Notes under the pieces: model-generated
What the model was told of the DNA's origin: nothing
Databases searched by the model: none
The model's input: only the letters and a program-made list of their open reading frames with translations
Assembly: GCA_003117195.1 (NCBI GenBank)
Contig: BDSI01000031.1
Span: forward strand, 99,501-163,500
DNA from: Eudorina sp. 2006-703-Eu-15
Lineage: Eukaryota > Chlorophyta > Chlorophyceae > Chlamydomonadales > Volvocaceae
DNA: 64,000 nt
Direction: 5' to 3'
Shown here: positions 25,161-37,200 of the stretch, in pieces
How the letters are laid out: each line of letters starts with the position of its first letter
Numbering within the stretch: the first letter of the stretch is position 1
Position numbers and translations under genes: made by a program

Positions 25161-28100
25161 ATGTTGAGAAGTATCATAAAACGAAAGGGCGACGGTGCCG
25201 GTTCGTCGCCTGAGCCGCTCGGTGATATCGGAGCGCAACATTACGACGTCAGGCGGCTACCTGTCGACGTGCTCGAGCATGTATACCACTTTCTCACTGT
25301 TAAGGACGTAGTGGCGTTGTCATTGTCCTGCAAGCTTTTGCGGGCTGTTGCAGCTTCACCGCGAGTCTGGGCGGACCTCGTTCAGCGCACTTTCTTGTAT
25401 GAGGAGCTGCCCCAAGGTACGAAAAAATCCAGCTGCATGGTGAGCAGTGCCTGTTTGTTGCTGCAGACCACTGACACCGCCGGCACTCCACCCTGTCAAC
25501 CTGACCAGACTTGGAGTTCTTGAGATCGTGCGACACCGCGCTGATCCGGTCCCAGTTTTGGCAGCTTACCCACCAGCGACCAGCGTTTCTGTCCGATGCT
25601 CCGCGCACCTCGGAGATTTTGGAACACACAGGGTCGCGCTTCAGAAAGGTACGGTTGACGTACCCGGTTAGGCAAATGATGTTCCCCCGCGCCCCTGTCG
25701 GTGGTCGACGTGTGCAACGATGATTGGGCAGCAGATGTAGCCCGTTTGCGGGCACGAGTGCCCGGCAACCCAGTTTGCGCAAGCCTGACGGCACAGCGCG
25801 GGTTTGAGATGCGGTTCACAGCCCCACCTTCCCCACCATCCACATCTTCAAATATTCTATCTTCGCACGCACACGCGCATCCTTGTGGCCCACCACATGA
25901 ATTTAATAAAGCACATCTATTTTACGGTGCTGGCGTGCTGCATGCATCACGCCTGCCCGCCTGCGCGCCTGTGCCATTGCCTCAAACATGTTAGGGCATG
26001 GAACTCTTGCCAGCAATTCCTTCACTCTCCATTCCTACGACCGCATCGTCCCGATCACCCCCATCGCCACCATACAAGTGCAAGTAACGGACTAACTCAC
26101 CCAGCCCGCATCAATGGGTCGCCCCGCAGGTGCTCCATGTGGACGGCCGCCGCGACTTCAACTTCACCACCGTGTTCCGGGACGTCTCCCCCGGGCAGTA
26201 CAACGTGGTATGGCGGCTGATGCTCCAGCCGGGGTACGTCCGCGGCTACTGCAACTTTCGAGCCGTATTCAGTCGCCCAGCCGTTCACAAGGCAGCCAAG
26301 CCGACCTCATCGGCCGTCGGGGGCGCGCAATCACGGGCCCGTGCGCCCGAAAGCACCGCAGACACCACAAGGTCTCGGCAACGGCTGTTTGGCGGGCAAG
26401 CGTTGAAGCAGGGCCGCAGGAACAAGACGACGCCGGAGGCGCCTGTGGGTGCTTGGCGCGGCCTGGCCGTTGCGCGGCCGTGTCGTTTGCGGGCCGGCAA
26501 GCGGTCACGGAACCCGGCAATTGTTGCCCCGCTGGATGAGGACGCGGCGAAGGCGGCGGTGGCGGTGGAGCAGCGTGGGGTTGTGGGTGCCGGCGTGGAT
26601 GGGGACACGGACGCGGACCCTGGGACGATGGGGCTGCCGCGGAAGCGCCGCCCGCGTCGACCCCTGCGGTGGCTGCCGTCGTGCATCTCGGGCGCTGGCC
26701 CTACAGATCCCCAGACCAGTCGAAGGAGGGACCCCGGGGGTCAAAGCGCCGCGGCGGTGGCGGTCAGTGGCGGTCCCGGTGCGTTACAGGAACGGGAGGC
26801 GGCCCGGTCGACAACCGACGTCAGCGTCAGATCGGAGGCCGCCGCCCCGGCGTCGACCTGTCAGGCGGCGTCATCATCATCGTCACCATCATCATCATCG
26901 TCGTCCTCCGCGGCGCCAGCTGGGCCCCAGGTTGGCCAGCTGGGTGACTCGGAGCAGGGCACCCGGCAGCCAGCCCTAGCGCAACAGCAGCAGCAAGGGC
27001 AGGACTGGCCCGCGCTGACCGCTGCTGCGGCCGTCGCCGCCGGCCGCGCCTCCGCCTCCGCCGCCGGCCAACACGCTGATTTTCCTGAGATTGAGCCCGT
27101 GCTGCCACTGCAACAACAGCCCGAGTCCGTACCCGCCTGGCAGCCGCCTCCGCTGCCGCGGCAGTCTGCGCCGCGGCAGTCTGCGCCATCGCCGCAGCAG
27201 CAGCCGCAGCAGCAGCCACCAGTGGTTCAACGTCAGCTGTCGTCCTCGCTCCGCGCTGCCGCCGCCAACCCGCAGCCGCAGCTCCTCCAGCGCGCTATGA
27301 GCCAGCTCGCCAGCGCGTCCGCGAAACGCGACGCGGCGCTGGCCGCTGGCGGCGGCCCACGGTACGTCCCGCGCTGGCTGTCGCCTCTGTGGGGCGGCCA
27401 CGCCTGCTCCTGGCGCCAGCTGGATCCGTCTGGGCCCCTGGGGCATGGGTTGTGGCGTAGCCTGCAGATGGGCACCTTGACGGTGCGGCGGCGGGCTGAC
27501 GCGCACCTGCACGGCGTCATGGTGCAGCTGCGGCCGGCCAACCCGGCCCAGCAGGAGCTGGCGCTGCCGCCCGGGGAGACACGGTGGCGGGGGGCGCTGG
27601 TGGACTACGTGGAGCTGGTGAGGCTGGGGGGGGGCTGGGGCTGGGTGTGGGGGCTGGGTCGGGCGGTGTGGGTGTGGGTGCGGGTGTGGGCTCGGTGCTT
27701 GGGCGGCAGGATGGTCTGCGGGTTGGGCTGGGAGTGCGAGGGTTTGTGCGGAGGGTTTGCCGGCACTGCGGCGGGGAGTGCTGAGGTGTGGGACCGGGAA
27801 ACGTGTTGTGCGCTTGCGTCTGTCCCGTCTGTTCGTCGTCGTTTTGACTGCCGGGGTCCGCAAGGCCACGCTGCAGCATGGCATGGCGCCGACTCGATCC
27901 CATACGACTTCATTCATTCGGGATTCGGGCGTGTGTGAAGGCCATATCAATTACCGTACTCTTGAAAATTCCCACTTGTGTGAAGGCCATATCAATTACC
28001 GTACTCTTGAAGGCCATATCAATTACCGTACTATGTGCGTCTACCTGACGACGGGCGCACCTTCCGTCCTCCGCCGTGGCACTGCTGCAGGTCCCTGTCC

Positions 28101-28204
28101 GCAACCGCAAGCTGCTGGGCGGCCTGCTGCGCGGGCTGCTGCAGCGGAGCAGCTCCCCCGTGGTCCCCGAGGTGTCGGATGTGGTGGAGGTGCCCAGGCT
28201 GTGA
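25161..28204 (+). CDS. F-box protein with probable PP2-like domain (665 aa)
   Basis: Four exons: 25161-25416, 25509-25648, 26130-27617 and 28091-28204, in frame throughout. Residues about 30-75 form an F-box (VRRLPVDVLEHVYHFL, then VVALSLSCKLLRAV and SPRVWADLV), the part that binds Skp1 in SCF ubiquitin ligases. What follows, FLRSCDTALIRSQFWQL... then VLHVDGRRDFNFTTVFRDVS-PGQYNVVWRLMLQP, resembles the start of the PP2 (phloem protein 2-like lectin) domain of plant F-box/PP2 proteins. About 330 Gln/Ser/Ala/Arg-rich residues then interrupt before a second ordered part (LHGVMVQLRP, WRGALVDYVEL), which could be the rest of the PP2 fold. F-box assignment is firm; PP2 is a moderate inference. The substrate is unknown. 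Confidence 0.8.
27937..28032. repeat. Three copies of a 24-bp element in the last F-box intron
   Basis: The 24-bp core gaaggccatatcaattaccg plus tact occurs at 27937-27960, 27982-28005 and 28009-28032 with no mismatches. It is A/T-rich compared with the surrounding intron and stops about 60 bp before the last 3' splice site, so it overlaps the zone where branch points are expected. Confidence 0.9.
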
Positions 28205-31200
28205 ATGCGCCCGGGCTCTGAGTTTGCCCCAGCCGTGAATGCGGTGGCGAAGACTCATCATCCCGGAAGCTGCTATCGTGCTATTGACCCAGGGGTGAAG
28301 GCGCGGACCGGGGTCGACTAGGGGTCAGGAGCTCATGGACATTGGCCGCGCGAGGGCGTTGGAGGAAGAGTAGACCCGCGCAGCCCTACCCTTGGTACAC
28401 ACATGTGCCGATTGAGGAGAGGTGTACTCGTTCATTGAGTGTGGGCCGACTCGTCTATTGGGTGCGGCCATGCGTCTGCGTGTCGAAACCATTGTGTGCA
28501 TTTGGCTGGTATTACACGCCTGATCATCACCCGGGGCGTCTGCGGGTCAGATGCGCTTGTTACGTTGTCAGTCGGTGGGCAGGATGGGTGTTGGCCAGCG
28601 GATCATGTTTTGTGGGGCGCTCAGGGTTGGTGATGCTGGGCAACCTCGCTGTGTTTGATGTGGGTCCGGAAAAAATTGTTGGGAGGGCTAGTATAACAAT
28701 TCATTAGGATGCGATGGGTCCAATCGTGGAATTTTTTGTGGCTTGAACTGGCGGGTGGTTGGGGTGTGAAATTTTCCCCCGGTCCTAACTCCGGTGTGGT
28801 CGAAAGCGGCCGGTGATCCCACGGCCTGCGGCGGTGGACGATGACAGTCCAGAAAACATCCCGACTGGGTCGCCGCAGCCCACGATGTCCATGGTCATGG
28901 TAGGGGCAGCGCGGGCTCAAGGTACCACTGCCAGTGTGCGGTCCGCTCGGGATAAAATTTCGCTGACATTCTTTGGGTTATGTTTTGTTTCGCCGGACGC
29001 GGCGCTGGCGGGCGGGCTGGTGGTAGTGTTTTGTGGTAATGGCTGCGATGATGTTTTCCATGATGATCTTGTTGTTGGGTGTGACCGTGGCCGCAGGATT
29101 ATTGCGGTCGCTGCTTCCGCTGCCCCAATGGCGCAGATTTTTACGGTCACTTGTTATTGGTGGTGTTGTTCTTGGCCGGATGGCCCTTCGGGCCGCTGGT
29201 TCTATGGGGAATCGCCCCAGGCATTAGGCTGGCCGCGGCTCCGCGGTCACGCTTACCCGAGGCAGGTTGGGTAAGGGCAAGAGGAGCGGCTGAACTGCTG
29301 AAGGCGAGATACGGAAGCGGAAGGGTATTGAAGCAGGGAAAGACTACAACCACCGGAGGGTCACTGGGCGTATGGATACCTCACTGGCCCGTCGGCAGTC
29401 TTACCTGGTCGCCCGCACGCCATACTACCGTATTTCGGAGGATAATATGATCTGATCCTAATTTGCTTACTAATAGCGGTGGGCTGCCCTCTGGGTGACC
29501 CGATTTTGTCCGCCAAGTGCTTGACTAGCTGCTTGCCTGGGCTGCCTGGCTGCTTGTGGGAGGGGTTGCTGTAGGAGTGGCGTGGGAGGTGAATTTGTTT
29601 GGTTTCTTGTTTTACATAGCTCCCCGTAGGCCCGGCAGGTAGGCCACGTGCCATCTCATTGCGGTTGTCTATAGGCGGAGGGCTAGAAGCTGGTGGGCGG
29701 TTGGCAGATTGCCTATTTTGGGTGTGTGGACGCACAAGCTCCCCTTGCAGCGCACCAGCTGCTAGCCGGTGCCAGTGACCGGATGCGGCTTTTGTAAGCG
29801 CCCCCTTGCTTCAACGCCCCTCGACTAGGTCAGCTATGGGTGCCACATACATCAGGGCTGCATCAGGGCGCTCAGGGGAAGGCCAGGGATGCGGAGGCCC
29901 GGCCGCTAAGGGGCCGGGCCCGTGGGATGTGCTCGACCGTATCCAAATTCCAAATCCTCCAACGCCCGGAACGCACGCCAGTGTATCTCATGTAGGACGT
30001 CACGGTTCACAGTTGGCCCTGCCTCCGGGGGCTGGGTCGGTACACGCCTTCCCCAGTTCGTACGGGGGGCATCGATGCGTCAGATAGACAGGCTGGACCT
30101 CGGCTCGTTTTAGTTTCATCGATACTATCCACCATGGGTTGTAACCCTGTCTCCCGTGCCCAGCGTTCCCGGGATTCGAACCCGTCACCCAACCGACGGT
30201 GGGTGCTGCCGGAGGAACACCGCCGCACGTCATGGACAGGCAAGACCATCCACCCACGGTGCCGCGCGCTGGCCATGACCGGAATCGTACATGCATGCCG
30301 CGGACCTGCTAACACCACCCTTACTACACCCTTAAGGTTGCCGTTGACACTGTCCGCCATTGTCATGCCGTCGCGTCCTGGGCATGGGCAGATGTCGGAC
30401 AGCGCCGCCTCGATGCCGGAGGGCCGAAGGGGAAAAGAGGGGAGGGAAAGAGGGGGGGGAGACGTCAATAAACAGCATGGTAGCGCATGGGGCAATAATA
30501 CCGCACACACATATACACACACTCACACATCCCCCGATACGCGCCCTACGATGTTGACGCCTAGGTTTGCTGGCTGTGCTTTCTTTAGCTGTAGCTGCGC
30601 TTTTAGGTTTGCTGTACTTTGGCTGTAGCTGTTGCTGCTGTCGGTTTGTCGTTTCACTCGGGGGTGCGAACGCGAACGCACTTGCAGATAGAGACTCTGG
30701 AGGACGTGACGCGTCTTGCATCACCCACCGATCAGGCCGCCTTGAGACCCGTGACGCGTGTTGGTCCCAACTGAAGCGCATCATCGGCAAGCAGATCCAA
30801 GATAGATAGACCTGCAGGGTGGCGACGCGGGAGGAGGAGGGAGGGAGGGAGGGAGGCGTAAGAGACGTCAATGTGGGGGCGTTATCAGGACACGGCAGGA
30901 CTGTACGAGACTGTACGGAACCCAGATGGTCGAAGCGCACAGGATCCGCGACAACGCATGGATGGAACGGCGAGAGGACAGGCAAGACTATCCACCCACG
31001 GAGCCGCTGGCCTTCGCGCCCATCGATATGCCAAGTACTGAGCGCCGTAGCGCCGAGTCCTATGTACAATGGTAGGACGAGCACACCACGTGCTCCCCAG
31101 TGTCGCGACGCGGCCTGCGCCATGACCCAGTCCCTACTCTTCATCCTCCTCCTCTCCTCGTGCGGCATCGCCCACCTCCTCCTTCGCGCCCACCTTCCCC

Positions 31201-33601
31201 CTGAACCTTCAGTGGACAGGGATGATAGCTCTGCTCCACGTTCTTCGTGGTGGTGGAAACCACTGGTTGAGCACTGGAGCGCAGCCAGCCTACCAGTCCA
31301 CAGCTCTGACACTTGCCCTAGCAAAATGCCGCCTTACAACCTTGCTGATCGGCACCAAGGCCGACCCGAGTCCCACCAAGAAGCCACCAAGAAGCCACAG
31401 GAAGCTGCAAGGGCGAAGTGGGTGGGCAAACACCTGGCCCAGGGTCCGCCGCGACCCCGCGGGTCCGGGTGCCACTCCCCTGGGGCCTCTGCCAGTCCGT
31501 GAGCGCTCTCAGGGTCGACGCCTACCGCTGACGGGACCTGGAGAGGGTGGCACACTGCCAGCTGCGCGAGGGAGCTTCCGGCGGCCGTCCCTGTTGAAGC
31601 TGCGTGGATCCGTGGCTTAGGGCTGCGGAGCCCTCCCTGTTGTCACATCGCCCGGTCACAATCGGATGTCGGTGTCCGTGTGGAATTGTCAGCTGAACAG
31701 CTATAGCCCCGGGGCAGCGCAACGTCTGGTCACATCGGAAGAGGATCCGCATCCCTTCTGGCGCTGCACCCGGCGTTTCCCTCCGCGGACCCCAAACAGC
31801 GCTGCTGGATCATGTACCGCCCTCCCAACTCGCGCAGCACCGTCCCTGAGCCTCCCCCCGCACGTCCCGCAGCTGTTCCGCCGCCGTCCAGGAGACCCGG
31901 CCGCGCGGACAGCTCCTAGGGCGATGTCCTTCGCTCCAGGCTTGGTCAGTGAATGCAGTCACACCGCTGCCACGTCGGCGACACAGATGGACCCGGCTCC
32001 TGCCATGACGTTGCCCAGGCCTGCAGAAGGGGAAAAGCCAGGGGGAAGGCGGGGGTCGCCCCAACCCTGCCACGCATAGGCCTCTCCCTCATCCTCCCCA
32101 ACCCTGCCACGCTTAGGCCTGTTCCCCTGCCTGCCCCAACCCGGCTACGCATAGGCCTCCTCCCCAGCACGGCCATGCATAGGCCTCATCCACCCCAGCT
32201 TTGTTAACCCCCCCAGCCTCCCCTGGCCACGGTGCGTTCCAGCAGCTAGGACTGCGTGTCCAGCAGCTCCACCAGCGGCTCATCAGGGGGGCCTGGTGCG
32301 TGGACAGGTCCGTCTGGCGATATCGGCACCGGCAGTTGCTCCGCACAAGACGCGACCGTGTCCAGACAGCATCTGGGCTGCAGCGGCCCGCTGCCTACGG
32401 CAGTGCTTGCGACCAGAGCGCTGACCATTTCCACATGATACCCAAATTTGAATCCTTATAGGTCCGTAGATCAGTTTCCAGGCAAACCATCACCTCTCGG
32501 CAACGCCATAAGCACCGATGCCGTTCGCGGGCACGTCGTAACATGGCCTCGCATTACCGCTGGTACTGCTTATATATACTTTCGTGGAATAGTCGCAATC
32601 ACCTTTTGCAGCAGCTCCAATAACTGAACCCCGTCCGCGCTTGAGAATCTTTCCAACGAGCAAGTCCAAACCTGCCATGAACTAGGAAGTGGTCGGAATC
32701 CTTCGTCATATTTACGAGCGCCAGAGTCCCCTCCTGGATCGCTGTCGGGGGCGGCATCTTTGCAACGGTTGGTTGCCCTTGATAGGAGTCACAGCTGGTA
32801 TTGCATTCAAACTGAAGCGTGCAGTGCATGCACATTGCATGTCAAGGAATTAGCTCTCAAGGGATAGCGTGACCTCAAATAATGTTCTCGAACGTGTACT
32901 CGCTCCACCGCACGACAAAAGACTGTGTCGCTCCACAATAAGGCAGAAGACCTTCGCTGCCGTACGCGTCTGCAATCCAGTCGTCGAATCGAGCACGAGC
33001 CAGCGCGAAGCAGCCAATCCCACTCATGCTTGCTGGGTCCGGCCACCCAAACCGCACCTTGCCGGTCAACAGCAATGCCACACATCACCGCAACTCATCA
33101 CTGCTACAGCCACAGTTGCAGTGGCCCCACCAAGCACTTTTTTTTGGCCCCCACCAAGCCGAAACAACACCATGCCCCTCACAAGAAACTACGTTCGACA
33201 CCAGCGCCAGCTCCCATGGCTACCCTGACGACCCGGCACCTTGATGACGTCGCAGCGCCCCGGCCCCTCGGTGAACAGTCCTGCTCCCCACGCCACGGAC
33301 GCACACGTAGCAGTCTTGCGCCCTGGGCCCACCCCCGCGACACGTGATGCACATCTACATCTGAGCGACCACAGGCGCCTTTCAGCCCCCAGCTTAGGGC
33401 TGCCTAGCGTCGCCGCCTGCGGTACAGGCAGCGCCGTGACAAACCATTTTTAACCACGGCTGCCTGCGCTTATCGCAGCCAGGCCTGCGGCCGTGGAGTG
33501 CCGCGAGACGCAGAGCCGGCCCGCCGGTGGTCGCCCATCACCACCACTTCGGGACCCGCCACACCACACACCACGTTACACCACTTCACATCACTTCCGA
33601 A
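28205..33601. other. Long non-coding region between convergent F-box and MINDY genes
   Basis: This 5.4-kb stretch has no gene that I can support. It contains pieces that recur, for instance acaggcaaga-c/t-tatccacccacgg at about 30236 and 30978 (the first copy has c at the variable site), and a GGTTCGAATCC box on the minus strand near 30172-30183. It also has CA-rich runs (30495-30530), G/A-rich runs (30835-30860), the 32-kb tandem repeat listed separately, and an A/T-rich patch at 32440-33000. Long frames (for example 30332-31324 minus) look compositional. It probably consists of two 3' UTRs plus decayed repetitive DNA. Confidence 0.4.
32059..32187. repeat. Four imperfect tandem copies of a 26-bp element
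   Basis: Copies of ccccaaccctgccacgcata followed by ggcctc start at 32059, 32096, 32134 and 32162, spaced 37, 38 and 28 bp. They diverge by 1 to 5 bases. They lie in non-coding DNA. Confidence 0.8.
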
Positions 33602-33691
33602 TCACATGATGGTGCACTTCTCCTTCTCCTCCGGGCGGGACGCCCCCCGGGCCGCCCCGCCCCGCTGCTGTTCTTGGTGTTGTTGTTGTTG

Positions 33692-33722
<31 letters not shown>

Positions 33723-34176
33723 TGTTGGCGATACATGGGCGTGAAGGTGCCCCCCCGGTAGGGACCCTGTCCGGGAGAGGCGGGCCATCGGGCGAGCGGG
33801 TCAGGAGAGCTACCCGTGTGCGGGCAAAGCGGCCATGCACCGACACCACTCAAGCGGTCATGTCGGCAACAGTTACCGGAAATTTGGTTTCGGGATGGTA
33901 TCATGTACATCGAAGGTCGCGCTGGACTCATCGTTTCTCGCGGCTCAGTGTTTTCTTATTCGCCACTCAAGCACGAGCAGGCGGCGGCTCAGCTGCACGG
34001 TACCCAGCACCAAAAGCAATTTCCCAAGAGTCCCAAAGACGCAAAGGCGATACGATACCTTCCTTGGTGTGTATTGAGAGCTTACCCTGGCTTGCTGCTG
34101 TTGCTGTTGTCCCTGTTGCTGCGATGGGTAGTGCTGCTGCGCAGTCAGCGGCTGCTGCCGCGGCACCTGCTGTTGC

Positions 34177-34214
<38 letters not shown>

Positions 34215-37200
34215 CCGGCGGCGCGCTTCCTCCTCCTCCTGCCGCATGGCCTCCTCCTCCTCTTCCTGCAGCCGCAGCGCCAACGCCAAGTCCGCGTCTA
34301 GGTCGTGATGTGCGGGCGGCCCCACCGGCGGATACAGCTGCTGCTGCTGCTGCTGGGCGGCCGCCGCTGCCGCCGTGGGTTGCGGGACCTGGGGCTGCAT
34401 GTACTGGGGCTGTGGCGAGGGGTGCCGGGGCAGGGCTGCCGGTACCGGCAGCTGGGGCGCGGCCGGCTGGCCACCCCCGGGGTGGGCGCCATAGCCCATG
34501 CCGGCTACATCCGTGCCCAGGCCGCCCAGTGGCACCACGCTCAGCTGCTGCATGTCATCCTCCGCCAGGACCGCCGCGATGGCCGCCGCGTCCGCCTCGC
34601 TCATCACCACCTCCGCGGCGGCTGCGGGGGATGGAAGGCAGCCGTGCTTGAGTCCAGTTGGGCCGGGACGGGTTGGAACATGTCGGACTGGGTAGGGACA
34701 TTTGAGCAGAAACGCACTCTGGGGCCGCGGCCCTTTTTCACCCGCGCCTGCCCTTGCTCTCTCCACCTACCACGCCTTCCACCCCTTCCACTCCCGCGCG
34801 TCCCTTGACGCAGATCCTCACCGCCGGACGCCACCTCGACCGGCTCCCGGTGCGGCTGGAAGGGCGCGAAGTCAGCGCCGCAGAACTGCGTGTCGCCCGC
34901 CACACTGGAGAGGTGCTCCCACACCACGTCGGCTGCGGGGTGGTACACCCACGGGGTATCCGTCACGTGATCAGACCCGCAGGGGCGGGTCGGCAGGGTC
35001 GGCAGGGGGCCGTTACATAAGGAGTCAAACCGGGTGAGGTGCAGTCTAAGCTCAGAACAAACCAGGCCGGCAGGAAGGCCGGGAGGCGGGCAGGTAGGAG
35101 GACAGGCCGGCAGACAAGCAGGCCGTCATGCGGGCAGGCAGAGCAGACGCGGCCGCCGATCAGGCTGGAGATGACCGCACTGCAGTGCTGCTGCAGGGGC
35201 CAGGCGTTGCGTGTTTACATCGGTACCCCGCACCGGGTAGGCAGCCAGCAGGGCCCGGGAGGCCAGGGAAGGAGACGGGGACCGGTCAAGAGGTTGCCGC
35301 CCCCGCTCCTCTCCGGGGGAGGGTTTAGCCCGCTTGTGCGGCGCCACTGGACTGTGCTCCGCTAACGTGAACTCACTCACCCTCCCCTCCTTGCCTCCTG
35401 ATTGACCTAATGCAGTCGCCCCCCTTCCTTCCCTCCCTCCCCCCTCAGCACGCACCCTCGTTCAGGTAGCCCTGGTCCGTGACCAGCAGGTAGATCTGGT
35501 TGCTGGCAGCGTGCTTGAACACCACCGAGAAGTGGTTGTTGCGGAAGAACACAGCCAGCCTGCCCGAGGGGGGGGCCGGGGGTTGGGATGCGCGGGGCGG
35601 CAGGATACGGCGGCCTCGTCACCGCGGGTCCCGGTTCGCAACGGGAGAGAGAGGCCGAATGGGACGAGCCAGTCCGTGGGCCATGCGCAAACCCTACTAC
35701 CTGCCACAACGCGGGCAGCACTCATCCCCAACTGCGCGCAGCGCCCATCCCCAACCAGAACTGCAACCCAAACAAACCCGACCGACACAGACAATTCATC
35801 ACGTAAGGCAGGCCTCAGGGCAGGCCTCCGCGGACCACGGCAGCCGCACGCCTGCACGGCCGCACGGTCGCGCAGCCGCACGCCCCCCGGCATACTCACT
35901 GGTTGGGTCGCAGGTTGGTTTGCAGCGCCCTCAAGCCCGCCACGGTGAGCTGTGAGCACGTGGACTCTAAGAAGTCACGCGCCACCATGGCCTCGTACAC
36001 CCTGCGAGCAAGCGTGTCCACGTCCGCCTCCCCCTGCCGCCCACCAGAGGCGCCATCGCCGCAGTCGCCACTGCCCGGCGGCGGCGGCGCCGCCGCCGCC
36101 GCTGCAGCGGGGCTCAGTGGCTGTGTGCCGCCGGCAGGTGCACCGCTTCCTGGATCCCGCGGGGCCGCCAGCGACAACCCCTCTGCTGGCACAGACTCCA
36201 GTGGTGGCGGTGAAGGGGGTGGTGGCGGGGGCGGCGGCGGTGGCGGGGGTAGTACGGCCGCCGCTGGGGAGGCGTGATCGAAGTGTGGCGGATCTGGGGC
36301 CGACTCGGCTGCCACATGCGGGGGTTCGCTGGGCTCCGCAGCGCTCTGCGGCGCCTGCTGTGGTGCTGTCGGTGCGCCGGCCCCCAGCAAGTCGGCAAGG
36401 TCCACGACTGCCGCCGACCCCGGGGCGCTGGTCGCCTGCAGCGACAATCCTAGTGGCGGCGCCGCCGCTGCTGATGCCGCTGGCGGCGGCTCCTCGTCGT
36501 CATCGAAGCAGATCAGGTCCCGCTGAGGCGGCGGCGGCGGCGGCACAGCGGCGGGGGCTGGCGCCGGCGCGCTTTCGTGAGGGCTGGTTGGTCTCTGCTC
36601 GCCGCCATCCGCCGACGGGGCCTGCTGCCGGCCCTGCCCCTGTGGCCCCATGTCCCGGCCCTGATGCGGGCGCTGGTGCTGCTCGTCCAAGGAGTCCTCC
36701 ATCTCCAGACGAAAAGGCGGAACGGAGGCCTGGTCCAGACCGGGGCCGCTACTACCGCCAGCGCCGACATCGGAACCCGGCTGCCCTACCGGCTGTGGCG
36801 GCGGCGACAGTGGATCATTCGCCCCGGCCCCGGACACCGCCCCGGACACCGCCGCGGCCGTAGAGGCGGCGGCAGCAGCAGCCCCAGCAGCGCCCGCGGC
36901 CCCCTCAGCAGCGCCGCCCTGGGCTGCCGACAGCCCTGCTGCTGCTTCCGCTGCGGCCCCGGCGGCTCCAGGCGGCGGTGACGCGGTCGCCGCCGCCGGG
37001 CCTCCTGCAGAAGCAGCTATGGCGGCCGCAGCCCCAGCGGTGACCAAAGTGACTACCTTGCCCGCCTGCGCGGCACCGGCTTCGACGGCCACGGCAGCCG
37101 GCACCGAGCCTTCCTCTGCCTCCCGCTGTAACACCAGCGTCCCTGCCTCCACTTCCGCCTCCGCCTCAACCGCTCGAACCGAAGGTGCGGGCCCCTCCAC

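Noticed and set aside
30165..30195. Possible tRNA gene
   Set aside because: Only the B-box/T-loop is present; the T stem has a mismatch at its base, and no acceptor stem, anticodon arm or good A box can be formed upstream.
30332..31324. 330-codon open frame on the minus strand
   Set aside because: Composition is that of the surrounding repetitive DNA, it has no recognisable domain or splice partner, and it runs through CA and G/A microsatellites.
32875..33081. Short minus-strand frame with some protein-like character (VRFGWPDPASMSGIGCFAL)
   Set aside because: It faintly recalls the start of a SET domain, but no further conserved residues, upstream start region or splice-linked exons could be found nearby.
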